The notes under the pieces were generated by a model. The model worked only from the letters and a program-made list of their open reading frames with translations, was not told the origin of the DNA and searched no databases. 64,000 nucleotides of DNA from Planctomycetes bacterium B3_Pla (lineage in GTDB: Bacteria; Planctomycetota; Phycisphaerae; Sedimentisphaerales; Anaerobacaceae): contig NJBM01000011.1 of assembly GCA_005223045.1 (NCBI GenBank), forward strand, positions 62,001 through 126,000, read 5' to 3'. A program made the translations under genes and the position numbers. Positions 43,769 through 53,632 of the stretch are shown here, in pieces (position 1 is the first letter of the stretch; the number at the start of each line of letters is the position of its first letter).

Positions 43769-45742
43769 CTATTTGGCCTTTGCCCTGTACTTGGCGCGTG
43801 AAACACGGTTCGTCCAGCGACAAGTCCAGCGCTCGAACAGTAGTTTCCTGCCGGTCCTTTGCTGGTCGATACGAAAAACGGTGTCTTTGCGCCATTTGAT
43901 GATATCGCCGGCAATTCGCCCGGCGTGTTGCCTGGGCAGTTCGAGTCTAACCAATTCGAGCGGGTCGGCAACGAGATCATAGAGGCAAACTGTTTTGTCC
44001 GTCGGATTATATATGAACTTGTGTTTGCCCCGGACATAACCGGCGGGCCCTTCCTGCATCCAGCCGGAGAAGTAAACCTTGCGGTCCGGCGGCACAGGGG
44101 CAAGGACATTGACGCCGTCAAAGCCGGCGGACTCGATGTCAAAGCCCAACAGGGCCAGCAGCGTCGGCGTTAAGTCAACGGAACTGACCGGTTGCGTAAC
44201 CTTAGTCGCCGGCTCAACCAATAGCGGCGCCCGCATGCAAAACGGCACGTGAAGTATCTCATCAAAGGCAATTCGCTCGTGCCCCATCAGGCCGTGCTCG
44301 CCAAACGCCTCTCCGTGGTCGCCAATCACACAAAAAATGGTATTATCCGCCATGCCCAGCCTGCCAAGCTCGACATCCAGGGCAGCTAAGTATTTGTCGG
44401 TATATGCAATCGCCTGCCGATAGCGGTCCAGCGGCTCCTTCGCAGGCTCGCCAAACCACTCTGGAACCTCGTAGGGATCGTGAGTGACCGAGCAGAGGAG
44501 CGTCAGAAAGAAAGGGGATTCTTCCGCCCTTATCCATTCTGCGACAGGCTTCAACAGCGAAAATTCATCGCAGCCAAGATAACCCACAAAGCTGTTAGGA
44601 TCATCCAGGTCATCCCTGGCTAAGAAAGTCTCAAAGCCAAGATTATGCACAAGCCCGGGCCGCGACTCAAAACTGCCCAACGCCGACTGAAAGAAGGCTG
44701 TTCTATAACCCAGCTTGTCCCTGAGTGTCGTGGCTATACTGGCATAAGGCTTGACAGCCGGCACCGCCTCGGCAATATCCTGAGAGGCAGATGCAAAGCG
44801 CCCGCTTAGAAGCGCAAACAACGCCTTGGTAGTATGAGTGAGCGAGGATCGCATGTTCGTGAATTCCACACCCTGAGCGGCAAGTTTTGCCAGATACGGC
44901 GTCAGGTCGCCATTTCTGGCTGCAAGTGAAGTTTGCCCATACTGAATACCCTCAAGGACGACCAGCACCACGTTGTGCCTCGCCTGTTGGGGCCGCAAAG
45001 CGATCTCCAACTGATCAAAGGCAGGTATCCTGCGTTTTGGATTGGCCGGCTGCCTGTAGTCGGTCACAACAAGGCTCATCACGGCCCTTATCTGCGCATT
45101 ATAGCGCAGCCCAACCGAGCCAATCTGGGAAGAGCCGCGCCTTGCCACCGCCGGCCGAACGGCCACCGCCGCGCCAACGATAATCACGCAAACGGCGATT
45201 CTGACTGTAAAGCGTTTGCGATTGTAAAGGGGCAGTTTCGGATGGGCCAGACAGGAAATGAAAAAGGCAAGAGCAACAGCACTCGGAGCAAGGATAAGAA
45301 CGGCAGAAACAGGCATCTGGGCGAGATTGACGCCGACGATACAAAACGAGTTGACCGGGGCGCGAACCAAAGACAGAAAAACCCGGGGCAGAATTTGTGT
45401 GCCCGTCCTGATCAACCAGGCGGCGTTAATAATCGACCAGGTGCACATAACGGCGGCAAAAATTGTTACCGTCCGGACAATCCACTTTCGGGACCAGCCA
45501 AAGCAAATCAGCGACAACACAACCTCTATCCCCAACAGGCAGGAAATATCAGCCAATACCCAGCCCAGGTATTCCCCACTGTGGCCGCTCCGGATCGAGT
45601 GGAAGAGTTTTACCGCTAATGTGTAGGATATGGCCACAAACATAATTACAGTGTGGGCGCGTAGAGCAAGAGGACCGTACAGGTAGCGAGTCCAAAATCC
45701 GAGTTTAGTTTTAGAGTCCGATCGTACACTTTGGGAATTCAT
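43769..45742 (-). CDS. membrane sulfatase/lipoteichoic-acid-synthase-like phosphotransferase
   Basis: 657 residues. About five membrane helices occupy residues 25-205, followed by an extracytoplasmic alkaline-phosphatase-superfamily domain (about 250-600). Features: NVVLVVLEGIQYG (metal Glu), SSLTHTTKALFALLSG, where a Thr takes the nucleophile position as in LtaS-type and phosphoethanolamine transferases rather than the Cys/Ser of formylglycine sulfatases, and FCVIGDHGEAFGEHG with the metal-binding Asp-His. It probably moves a phospho- or sulfo-group on envelope glycolipids; the exact reaction is open. Confidence 0.82.
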   Translation of the reverse strand: MNSQSVRSDSKTKLGFWTRYLYGPLALRAHTVIMFVAISYTLAVKLFHSIRSGHSGEYLGWVLADISCLLGIEVVLSLICFGWSRKWIVRTVTIFAAVMCTWSIINAAWLIRTGTQILPRVFLSLVRAPVNSFCIVGVNLAQMPVSAVLILAPSAVALAFFISCLAHPKLPLYNRKRFTVRIAVCVIIVGAAVAVRPAVARRGSSQIGSVGLRYNAQIRAVMSLVVTDYRQPANPKRRIPAFDQLEIALRPQQARHNVVLVVLEGIQYGQTSLAARNGDLTPYLAKLAAQGVEFTNMRSSLTHTTKALFALLSGRFASASQDIAEAVPAVKPYASIATTLRDKLGYRTAFFQSALGSFESRPGLVHNLGFETFLARDDLDDPNSFVGYLGCDEFSLLKPVAEWIRAEESPFFLTLLCSVTHDPYEVPEWFGEPAKEPLDRYRQAIAYTDKYLAALDVELGRLGMADNTIFCVIGDHGEAFGEHGLMGHERIAFDEILHVPFCMRAPLLVEPATKVTQPVSSVDLTPTLLALLGFDIESAGFDGVNVLAPVPPDRKVYFSGWMQEGPAGYVRGKHKFIYNPTDKTVCLYDLVADPLELVRLELPRQHAGRIAGDIIKWRKDTVFRIDQQRTGRKLLFERWTCRWTNRVSRAKYRAKAK

Positions 45743-45820
45743 AGGGCGCTAAAATACAACAAGCATTACGAAATAGCAAGACGGTTTCCAAGCTATTCCG
45801 GAGAAGTACGATAGCGACTG

Positions 45821-45859
45821 TTACTATTATCTTTATATGAAATAAAGTAGTATTAGTAA
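45821..45859. repeat. AT-rich imperfect palindrome
   Basis: TTACTATTATCTTTAT and ATAAAGTAGTATTAGTAA form an imperfect inverted repeat of 39 bases, 78 bases upstream of the sulfatase-like gene start. It could be an operator for that gene. Confidence 0.5.
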
Positions 45860-46138
45860 TCATATACCCGGTTAATTTGTTGGGATTTGGCGGCCGTCTG
45901 ATCTAAGGGATTGTTGTGCAACAGCTTAGTTAAAGCAACCGTCGTTTTGGCATGTGGAGAACCTGTTCGGTTGTGTGTGGTATTCCCGGTGAAACTAACA
46001 TCTTGAGTCCTTGCCTGGCATCAAGCGGGTTTTCCCGGCAGGATTTAACAGCACTCTTAACAACCTAACTTATGGAGCGGTTGCCGGATTGTTGCTTCAA
46101 AGCGAGTGGATTTACCTGCGATAACTGTGGAAAGGCAC

Positions 46139-46166
46139 TTGCAGATTTGGCGTGACCGTATATAAT
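46139..46166 (+). promoter_or_regulatory. sigma70-type promoter of the activase gene
   Basis: TTGCAG (46139-46144), a 16-base spacer and a perfect TATAAT (46161-46166). The leader to the ATG at 46273 is about 100 bases. Confidence 0.65.
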
Positions 46167-46272
46167 GGCCCGCTCGCGCTATTTGTGGGTGGGGCTGTGT
46201 TGTAGTTGGTTCGCCCGGGACGTAAGATGTTGTGGTTAGGGGCACCTCGTAGAAGGAAGAAGGGAAACGGAA

Positions 46273-49200
46273 ATGGAAAAGCCAGGGAAAGCACTATTTG
46301 TAGGTGTGGATGTCGGTAGCAGCTTCGTGCATTATGTTGTGCTTACCGAGGACAGGGATGTATTATACTCGCCGAAGCCGATAATGCACTTTGCAAATCC
46401 TGTCGGGGCCGTTAGGGAGGCATGGCGGGACATAGCGCAGAGGTTCGGCGCCGATGCAGTTACTAATACCGCCTTCACCGGCAGCGGGGCCGAGTCGTTC
46501 CCCAAAGTGATGGAGGGAGTAACGTACGTTTTCGACAGCGTAGCGATCCCCAAAGGCGCCGAGACTGCGGACCCCCAGGCGCGGTACGTAGTCCACATGG
46601 GGGCGAAGGATTCATACTTCTTTCATCTCAAGCGGATAAACGACGAGAAGGTCATCCAGGAATGGAGAACGGGGACAAAGTGCGGCGGTGGCTCAGGCAC
46701 CCTGATCGAGAAGCAGTGCAGGAGATTGTTCGAGGGCGATGTGCCCAACCCTGAATTGGGCGACACAGCTTCGGCCGGTAATGCCGATGAAAAGGAACGC
46801 ATCAGAATAGAGAACAGGGCCAGACTCCAGGCACGACTCGAAGAGATGTTCTCGAAGGCCCAGACCGAAGGCAAGAGGTCGGCAGAGCCGAGCGAGTTCC
46901 TGGCACGGTGCGGCGTGGTCATCCAGTCAGACTTGATTCACAAGCAGAATGAAGGCGCGACAAGGGAGGACAATTTGGCCGGCCTTTTCAGGACGGTAGC
47001 TCGAAATTACAAAATCGACGTTCTCGGGGCAAGGCAGCTTGATGGCTCAAAAGATTCTCATGGTGCCATCGCGACCGGCGGCGTCTTCGCAAACGATCTT
47101 ATACGAGAGAGCCTGGAGGAGTTCCTTGGGATTAGTATCGAACGTTCGCAACATTACCACAATATTGCCGCTATCGGTGCGGCGGTAAAGGGAATGGAGC
47201 AAGGAAACGATTTCGTTTTCAGCCTTGAGCAGCTCGAAGCAGTGGCGGTCCACGGCAGAGCAAACCGCAAGTTCGCACCCGCTCTGTCTGCAAGTCTTGA
47301 GAAGGTGCATGAAGGCAGCCAGAGCCTGACAGATGAGATACCGCCTGGGACCGAAGTTGTCCTGGGAATAGATGGAGGCAGCACGACCACCAAGGGGGCA
47401 CTGGTGGAAGTCGGCACGGGCAAACTCCTCGACAAGCTCTATATCAAGACTCACGGCAATCCCGAGGAGTCGCTAAAGAATGTCTTGAAATACTTAGCAA
47501 GACATCGGGACAAGGTGATTATCAAGGGTGTCGGCGCCACCGGCTCGGCGAGAAAACTCTACGAAAAGATCCTTGTGAGCAAGAAGAAGTCGGATGAGCT
47601 GGCCGGCAGCGGCACGGAGATTACCGACAGGGTAACCGACGAGATTACCTGCCACGCTTTGGGGATCAAGCACTGCAACCCGGAAGTCGATACGATCTTC
47701 GAGGTGGGCGGGCAGGACATGAAATTCACGAGCTTCGCCGCCGACGGGACGGTCAAAGAGGCAAAGATGAATTATAGCTGTCAGGCCGGGTCGGGCCAGA
47801 CTCTTGAGAATATGGCCGACATCGTGAACTTAGACGTAGAGAACTCTTTGCAGGAAGCGGCGCTTAGTGCCAAGAGAGTGCCGATAATAGATTCGACCTG
47901 CGGCGTTTTCATGGAGATGGATGAGAACCGGCTCATTGCCGAGGGCTTCAGCAAGGAGGAGATAGGCGCTGCGATAGTCAGAGGCACGGCCGCAAGTTAT
48001 TACTTCAAGTTCGTCGGAGGCTCCGGGCACAACGCCAAAAAATGCTCCGCCCAGGGCGGACCGCCGTTAGGCAAGGCCTTTCTGGCGGCGCTCGCCCAGG
48101 TAACCGAGAAAGAAATAGATGCGTATCCCCACAGGGAAATGTTCGGTGCGTGGGGGCAGGCCCTGGACATCATTGAAAACATGAAACAGTTGGAGGCGCA
48201 GGGCAAGGGCTATGGCTCGGCCTTCAGGGGATGGGATCTGGTCGATATGCCGTTCGAGAAGAGCAAGGTGTCGTGCCGGGACTTGTTTGAGGAGCGCTCC
48301 TGCGGCATGAGGGATTGCCAGCTCGAGGTTTTTGCCATCGAGGACGATGAAATAATAACGGGCGGTTTTTGTCCGCTGGGAAATTCCGAGACGGCGAATA
48401 AGCCCAAGACAAACTACGTCGAAAGATACCACAAGATATACGAGAAACATTTCAAGAAACAAGGCTGTCTGCAGAAGGAACTATCTTCTATCAAGGAGAG
48501 CGACGGTACGGCAAGGACCGTGGGGATCAAGAGGAGTACGGCAACGCTTGGCGAAAAAGGAATATGGAGTGCCGCCCTTTTCAATAAACTCGGCTTCCGT
48601 CCCGTTGTCTCGCCGAGGACCAGCAAGGAAATCGCCAAGATAGGTGTCGATAATTCGCGAACCGAGTTTTGCATTGCAAGGAAGCTCGCTACGGGCCATG
48701 CGGCGGTGCTTAACAGTGACCCGGATGTGGAGTACCTGTTCAATCCGAGTTTCATCGAGCAGAGAAGCAGCCGGCCGCCGGATTTGAAATATTGCATTTA
48801 CACCGAGTCCGAAGGCTACATTCTGAACGACGTGCTATCGCTCGACAAGAGCAGGCAGATAAATCCCATCCTGCACTTCGGAGACCGGCAGCTTCTCGTG
48901 CGCGAGCTAAAGATAGAATTCGACAGGCTGGGATTCGGCTTTACGGACCGCCGGATAAAAGCCGCTATCGAAGCGGCGAATAAGGCGGAAAGCCGGTTCA
49001 AAGAGGAACTCTATGCCGAGGGCGACAAGTTCCTGAAAAAGATCGAAGCGAATAACGAAAAGGCTTATGTCGGCGTCGGAAGGGATTATGTACTGCTTGA
49101 TCCCGAGGCAAGCTCAAACTCCGGGGTGATGTTCTCCCAGATCAGGGGGCTCCATTACATACCGCAACTGTTCCTGGAGCACAAGTTTGCGGGCGTTGAG

Positions 49201-50958
49201 CTTGACGAGATGGTGGACAACGAGTTCTGGGTACAGAGCGTCAAGATACTCAAAGCCAACCTTTATGTGGCCGAGCACCCGAATTTGTTCGCAATAAGAA
49301 TGATGAACTTCGCCTGCGGGCCTGACAGCCTGAAACTCTACCAGGAAGAGAAAATGCAGCAGGCGGCGAACAAGCCGATCCTTGTCCTGCTGACCGATGC
49401 TCAAACCAACAACGCTCCGTTTGTTACGAGAACGGAGGCCCACGAGAGGGTTGTCGATCAAAGCAGCCAGAAGAAGTTAGCCGTAGAGCAGCTAAGAAGA
49501 CGCACGCACGATGCTTCCGAGAAGAGGACCTGGCTTATTCCGTACATGGGGGACGCGAGTGTAATCGGAGCCGCGGGGCTGCGATATTTCGGAGTAAACA
49601 GCAGGGTCTTGCCGACCGATACGCAGAGGGGCTACGAGATAGCCAGGAAGCATATTTATACGGAAGTCTGCCATCCGCTCAAAGGAGTCGTCGGCGACGC
49701 GATTGGCTTTCTCCAGGAAGAAATTGAGAGAAAGGACGCCGAGTACGTTGACAGGAATTATCTCGTAATGATGCCCACGACGAGCGGCCCGTGCAGATTC
49801 GGCAAATATACCGAGCTGGTCAGGGAGTTTATGGACAGGGAAGGTCTGGAGAAGGTTCCGGTAGCAGGCCCTTCCTCCGAGACGGATTATCAGGACATAC
49901 CTTTTCCGGGAAAGCTCAGCGTCTCCGACAAGTCGAGAATGCAGCGGATGCTGTACAAGGGGATAAAATCTTCCGATCTGCTGGAAGATATTTTTCTAAG
50001 GTTCCATCCTTATGCCGAGGATAAAGAGGCGATGGCGCAGTTGCGAAAAGAGAGGCTGGCCGTGCTGGAAAAAGTCGTGGAAGACGGCGCTGAAACCGAT
50101 GCCTTGGTGGAGTGGGGCGAAAAGACAGTCTCGCTGTTCAAGGCCTGTAAGCTGCGCAACGGCGAGAGATTTCCTCTTGTCCTCTACATTGGGGAGATTT
50201 ACGTTCGGCAGCATGATCCGTGCACTGGTTATGTGGTCCGACAATTAGAAGAAAGCGGCCTTGAAGTCGTCAGGGACCCCGTAACGGATTGGCTCGAATA
50301 TGTAAACAGCATGAACCAGAGAAATTCACGAAGAGACATAGGCCTGCGGCTGAAGGATTTCGATCTGAGTGCGGCGTGGCAAGTGGCCCGAAAATATGCC
50401 AACGTTTTTCTGAAGGGAAAGTATATGTCTTCCGTCGAGCACAAAATAGCCGAGCCGTTTCACGAGGCTCTCGAGGGCAGGCACGTTCTTCCAAAGCCGA
50501 TTCAGATGATCGAAACTTTAGAGCGGCGGCATGAATTTCACGCCAATATCGAAGGGGAATCCCCGTTGAGTTCGGGGATTGCCTATCAGTTTATGCACGA
50601 CATGATCAGGCCGCGAGGCGATGCGTATATCTCCGGCATCTTTCACGTCGGGCCATTTACCTGTATGCAGGAAGGAGTCGCCACGGCGAAAATCGAAGCG
50701 ATGGCAAAGGAGCTGCGAAAGCGCAAACCCGATTTGGTTTTCCCGATTATCCACGCCTTCTTCGGCGACTCGGCCAGTGCGAATCTCGATTCGGAGATCG
50801 CAGTTTTCACCGAGCAATGCTATCAGAAAAGGGAAATGCTCAAAGAAATGTACGGCCACAAACCGCCGCGGCGACAAGCTCCGGGCGGCATAGAAGTCCG
50901 CTCGGTCCCGGCCTCCTCCGAACGAAGCGCCGAACCGGCCCGACAACTCAAAAGTTGA
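46273..50958 (+). CDS. giant acyl-CoA dehydratase activase (HgdC/BadF-type) with DUF2229 and HgdB-like regions
   Basis: 1561 residues. Two ASKHA-type ATPase domains occur: about 8-335 (VGVDVGSSFVHYVVL) and about 360-620 (LGIDGGSTTTKGALVEVG). The second has Cys503 and Cys543, spaced like the two cysteines that bind one [4Fe-4S] cluster per subunit in HgdC dimers. A DUF2229 region starts near 748 (TVGIKRSTATLGEKGIWSAA), and the C-terminal part (about 1230-1530) resembles the HgdB-type dehydratase subunit. Such proteins use ATP to push an electron into 2-hydroxyacyl-CoA dehydratases or related reductases in anaerobes. No separate dehydratase is encoded nearby. It has its own promoter. Confidence 0.9.
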   Translation: MEKPGKALFVGVDVGSSFVHYVVLTEDRDVLYSPKPIMHFANPVGAVREAWRDIAQRFGADAVTNTAFTGSGAESFPKVMEGVTYVFDSVAIPKGAETADPQARYVVHMGAKDSYFFHLKRINDEKVIQEWRTGTKCGGGSGTLIEKQCRRLFEGDVPNPELGDTASAGNADEKERIRIENRARLQARLEEMFSKAQTEGKRSAEPSEFLARCGVVIQSDLIHKQNEGATREDNLAGLFRTVARNYKIDVLGARQLDGSKDSHGAIATGGVFANDLIRESLEEFLGISIERSQHYHNIAAIGAAVKGMEQGNDFVFSLEQLEAVAVHGRANRKFAPALSASLEKVHEGSQSLTDEIPPGTEVVLGIDGGSTTTKGALVEVGTGKLLDKLYIKTHGNPEESLKNVLKYLARHRDKVIIKGVGATGSARKLYEKILVSKKKSDELAGSGTEITDRVTDEITCHALGIKHCNPEVDTIFEVGGQDMKFTSFAADGTVKEAKMNYSCQAGSGQTLENMADIVNLDVENSLQEAALSAKRVPIIDSTCGVFMEMDENRLIAEGFSKEEIGAAIVRGTAASYYFKFVGGSGHNAKKCSAQGGPPLGKAFLAALAQVTEKEIDAYPHREMFGAWGQALDIIENMKQLEAQGKGYGSAFRGWDLVDMPFEKSKVSCRDLFEERSCGMRDCQLEVFAIEDDEIITGGFCPLGNSETANKPKTNYVERYHKIYEKHFKKQGCLQKELSSIKESDGTARTVGIKRSTATLGEKGIWSAALFNKLGFRPVVSPRTSKEIAKIGVDNSRTEFCIARKLATGHAAVLNSDPDVEYLFNPSFIEQRSSRPPDLKYCIYTESEGYILNDVLSLDKSRQINPILHFGDRQLLVRELKIEFDRLGFGFTDRRIKAAIEAANKAESRFKEELYAEGDKFLKKIEANNEKAYVGVGRDYVLLDPEASSNSGVMFSQIRGLHYIPQLFLEHKFAGVELDEMVDNEFWVQSVKILKANLYVAEHPNLFAIRMMNFACGPDSLKLYQEEKMQQAANKPILVLLTDAQTNNAPFVTRTEAHERVVDQSSQKKLAVEQLRRRTHDASEKRTWLIPYMGDASVIGAAGLRYFGVNSRVLPTDTQRGYEIARKHIYTEVCHPLKGVVGDAIGFLQEEIERKDAEYVDRNYLVMMPTTSGPCRFGKYTELVREFMDREGLEKVPVAGPSSETDYQDIPFPGKLSVSDKSRMQRMLYKGIKSSDLLEDIFLRFHPYAEDKEAMAQLRKERLAVLEKVVEDGAETDALVEWGEKTVSLFKACKLRNGERFPLVLYIGEIYVRQHDPCTGYVVRQLEESGLEVVRDPVTDWLEYVNSMNQRNSRRDIGLRLKDFDLSAAWQVARKYANVFLKGKYMSSVEHKIAEPFHEALEGRHVLPKPIQMIETLERRHEFHANIEGESPLSSGIAYQFMHDMIRPRGDAYISGIFHVGPFTCMQEGVATAKIEAMAKELRKRKPDLVFPIIHAFFGDSASANLDSEIAVFTEQCYQKREMLKEMYGHKPPRRQAPGGIEVRSVPASSERSAEPARQLKS

Positions 50959-51004
50959 TAGCGCCGCCGGTGTTGGAAGATAGAACTGCCGGGAGTGGTT
51001 CGTG

Positions 51005-52109
51005 TCACTTGCCCCATCGTTCAGGTATGGGCTCAAGCAGCACGCCTGCCTGTTGTCCCGAGCCTTTCAAGCGAACGAAGCCAACTATACACCCCCGGTT
51101 GTTGATGTCTGCAACATGCACGAGCTTTCCGAGTTCACGGGGCACCTGGTTGTTGAGGACCACTCTGCCGCGTTTCGGGTCCCAAAGGCAATGCACCGAA
51201 CGGGAGGGGAAAAACTTTATGCTGAGCCTCGCGAACGGGCTGATATGGTATTGCGAGTACAAAACCTGGTTTGCATCATTAAAAGCAACTGGGCTTGTAG
51301 AAAGCTCAATTGGAAACAGCCACTTGGGTTGGGCGCCCTTGCGCCAAAGGCAGACCCAGTACCCGCGCTTGGGCCGCCGACGTTTTGTGGCCAGCACATA
51401 GCCGTTGTTGTTTATGCCGCGTCCGCCCGGATAGGCCTCAGGAGATAGCGATGGTATTTCGGGTGTAGCAGCCGGATCGGTCGAGTCCCAGTAACACTGT
51501 GACCAGTTCGGGGGGGAGAAGCCGATCTCGGTCCCTATAGAGCCTATAATCTGACCGGCATCGTTGATCGCTCTTGCCTGTCCATACCTGCCGCTCGTCC
51601 GGCGTAAGGCTTCTCATGCCGTTGGTTTTGTCCCAGATGAAGGCTTCCGGCCGACCCCTGACCCGGCGTGAGAAACCGACGACTTGTCCTCGGTTGTTCA
51701 GCGCCTTGGCGAAACTCTCGGTGCCGCTGAGTGTGCCGAGCATCTGTTTGCCGTCTTTGGGATTCCAGAAGAAAGCCTGCTTGTTGCCGTTCGGGTCTGT
51801 CATCGTTCCCGCGATCTGGCCGGCGTTGTTGATGTAGATAAGGCCGCCTCCTGACAGGCCGAGATCCCGCATGCCAGTGTCGCTGTCCCAGATAAACAGG
51901 TGGAATCTACCGATAGTCGCGACGTCGGCGATTCCGGCGACCTGCCCACGGTCGTTAACAGCCTCGGGCCGCGTGTGCCATACGCCGAGCGAGGGTAGTA
52001 CGGTCACTTTGTAAAGCTGTTCGTGGCGGCGAGGGATCAATACAACCAGCCCGACGAGAACCAGGGCGACGGCCGGGGCGAGAAATCGTAATCGGCGTTT
52101 CGCTTTCAT
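51005..52109 (-). pseudogene. HAF-repeat protein interrupted by a frameshift
   Basis: From ATG 52109 (overlapping the thioesterase stop as ATGA) the frame encodes an N-terminal membrane anchor and HAF repeats such as AVNDRGQVAGIADVAT, YINNAGQIAGTMTDPNG and ALNNRGQVVGFSRR. The repeat pattern then leaves this frame near 51563-51616 and resumes in another with ARAINDAGQIIGS and GINNNGYVLAT, running to TGA at 51005. Translated continuously this would be about 365 residues. Either a real inactivating mutation or a sequencing or assembly error explains it. HAF proteins are extracellular repeats of unknown role. Confidence 0.8.
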
Positions 52110-52612
52110 TCGGTATCCGCGGATTCCGTGCCGGAGATCTTGCCGAGAAGTTCCTTTCTGGCTTTGACTCGGAGCTTGGCGTTTGCGTAGCGTCTCTTTT
52201 CAGCTTCTGTTTGGGGCAGGATCGGCGGGGCGGGAGTCGGCTTTTTGTTTTTGTCCAATGCTACGAACGTCAGGTGTGCCGTCGTGGCCACAACTTGCTG
52301 GGCGCTGTAAGGATCTTCTCTGGTGACCCGGACGCCTACTTCCATTGAGGAACGGCTGACGTAGTTTACCGACGCTCGCAGAAGGACGTGGTCGCCGATG
52401 CGAATCGGCTCTTTGAAAGCCAGCGAATCGATACCGGCGGTGACGACTTCTTTGCCGCAGTGTCTCTGGGCCGCCATCGCCGCGACCATATCGATCCAGG
52501 CCATGATAACGCCGCCGAAGGCCGTACCGTGGGGATTGGCCTGGTGCGGCATGATCAGATATCTTGTCTCTACGGCGCTTTCTTTGGGACTTTTGCCTTT
52601 CTCGTTCGTCAT
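52106..52612 (-). CDS. acyl-CoA thioesterase (YciA/hotdog family)
   Basis: 168 residues, a single hotdog domain. MPHQANPHGTAFGGVIMAWI is the family signature, with the conserved Asp following at IDMVAAMAA, and KEPIRIGDHVLLRASVNYVS continues it. It hydrolyses acyl-CoA to free acid and CoA in the cytoplasm. The C-terminal ~45 residues are charged and helical. Its stop overlaps the start of the HAF gene by four bases. Confidence 0.9.
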   Translation of the reverse strand: MTNEKGKSPKESAVETRYLIMPHQANPHGTAFGGVIMAWIDMVAAMAAQRHCGKEVVTAGIDSLAFKEPIRIGDHVLLRASVNYVSRSSMEVGVRVTREDPYSAQQVVATTAHLTFVALDKNKKPTPAPPILPQTEAEKRRYANAKLRVKARKELLGKISGTESADTE

Positions 52613-52744
52613 GGTCTCACGTACCCCGCGAATCCTTTCAGCACTCTACTTTCGCCACTTGCGTCCTGGCCCGCTCGTTCGTTTTTCTGTCGCATATTGA
52701 AACTTGCGGTTAGTGTACAGCATTTGTTCGGCGGCTGACAACCA

Positions 52745-53632
52745 CTACATAGCAATGATTTTGTCGATGCGCTTGGATAAGTCTTTCAGATAGGCTTCAT
52801 CGCCGCCGCCCAGTTCGGTTGTTAGAAATCCGTTGTATTCGATCTCATCAAGGGCGCGGCGGACCTGCTTCCAGTTCACGTCTCCGTCGCGCAGGTTCGT
52901 CCACTCATAACCCTCGCGTTTGAAGTCTTTCAGATGGATTTTGACTATGCGCTTGCCTAAGGTTCGAATCCAGTCTTGGGCATACCCATAGATGATTACG
53001 TTGCCGACGTCGAAGTAGGCCTTGAGCCACGGGCTGTCGAACTCATCGACGTACCGGGCAAACTCCAGCGGGCTCAGCAGGAAATTGTTCCATACGTTCT
53101 CGACCGCGATAACCACGCCGAGCTGCCCGGCCAACGGCAGCAGTTTGCGGATGTGCTCCTGCGAGCGTTTGTAAGCGTCGCCGTACCCGACGTTCTCGTT
53201 GACAATCGCCGGTACGAGCAGGACCGTCTCGGCGCCCTGGGCTTTGGCGCTGCGAAGGGCGGTTTCCATTCCCGCCAGACCTTTTTCGATGACCTTCGGA
53301 TTGGGGTCGGAAAACGGCGCTCCCCAGCCGCCATAGACGATCGAGTGGATCGGCACCCCGGCATCCTTAGCCAGCTTGCCGAGCTTCTCTGCCGCCTTCA
53401 GATCGCTCATGGGCCTTCCTTCGATGCCCTCGAAGCCGCACTTTCCGGCCAGCTCGAATTTAGCTTTATCGGAAAGTCCTTGCGGCAGCATCCCTATTTG
53501 CAGCGCTTTACGCAGCTTGGCGCCTTTTCGGCCGGCTTGAGTTGTTGCCGGACAGGCCAGCAAACCGGTCCCAATCGCGGCTGTAGCGGCATATTTCAAA
53601 AAACTGCGGCGTTTTATTGTCTGGTCTTTCAT
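52745..53632 (-). CDS. Tat-exported sugar isomerase/epimerase, possible lipoprotein
   Basis: 295 residues from ATG 53632 (AGGAG 8 bases upstream); a longer frame would run through the palindromic repeat. The Tat motif KRRSFLKYAATAAIGTG is followed by LLAC, which fits a lipobox, so a Tat-exported lipoprotein is possible. The xylose-isomerase-like TIM barrel shows KCGFEGIEG, VIAVENVWNNF (metal Glu), KAYFDVGNVIIYG (Asp), IVKIHLKDFKREG (His) and FLTTELGGGDE (Glu). It may epimerise or cleave keto sugars outside the cytoplasm, like the barrel in the 10001-12175 fusion. Confidence 0.86.
   Translation of the reverse strand: MKDQTIKRRSFLKYAATAAIGTGLLACPATTQAGRKGAKLRKALQIGMLPQGLSDKAKFELAGKCGFEGIEGRPMSDLKAAEKLGKLAKDAGVPIHSIVYGGWGAPFSDPNPKVIEKGLAGMETALRSAKAQGAETVLLVPAIVNENVGYGDAYKRSQEHIRKLLPLAGQLGVVIAVENVWNNFLLSPLEFARYVDEFDSPWLKAYFDVGNVIIYGYAQDWIRTLGKRIVKIHLKDFKREGYEWTNLRDGDVNWKQVRRALDEIEYNGFLTTELGGGDEAYLKDLSKRIDKIIAM

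Larger units (their letters stand above)
45743..46272. other. divergent intergenic region with promoter and palindrome
   Basis: The 530 bases separate divergent genes. They hold an AT-rich palindrome (45821-45859) and a sigma70 promoter (46139-46166) for the activase gene. I looked for cobalamin and other riboswitch boxes and saw none. Confidence 0.5.

Noticed and set aside
45860-46270. Cobalamin riboswitch before the activase gene
   Set aside because: No convincing B12 box or paired helices.
51504-51520. Poly-C run as a second frameshift in the HAF gene
   Set aside because: Counting seven C residues on the minus strand gives a continuous frame through GFSPPNWSQCYWD, so only the break near 51563-51616 is needed.
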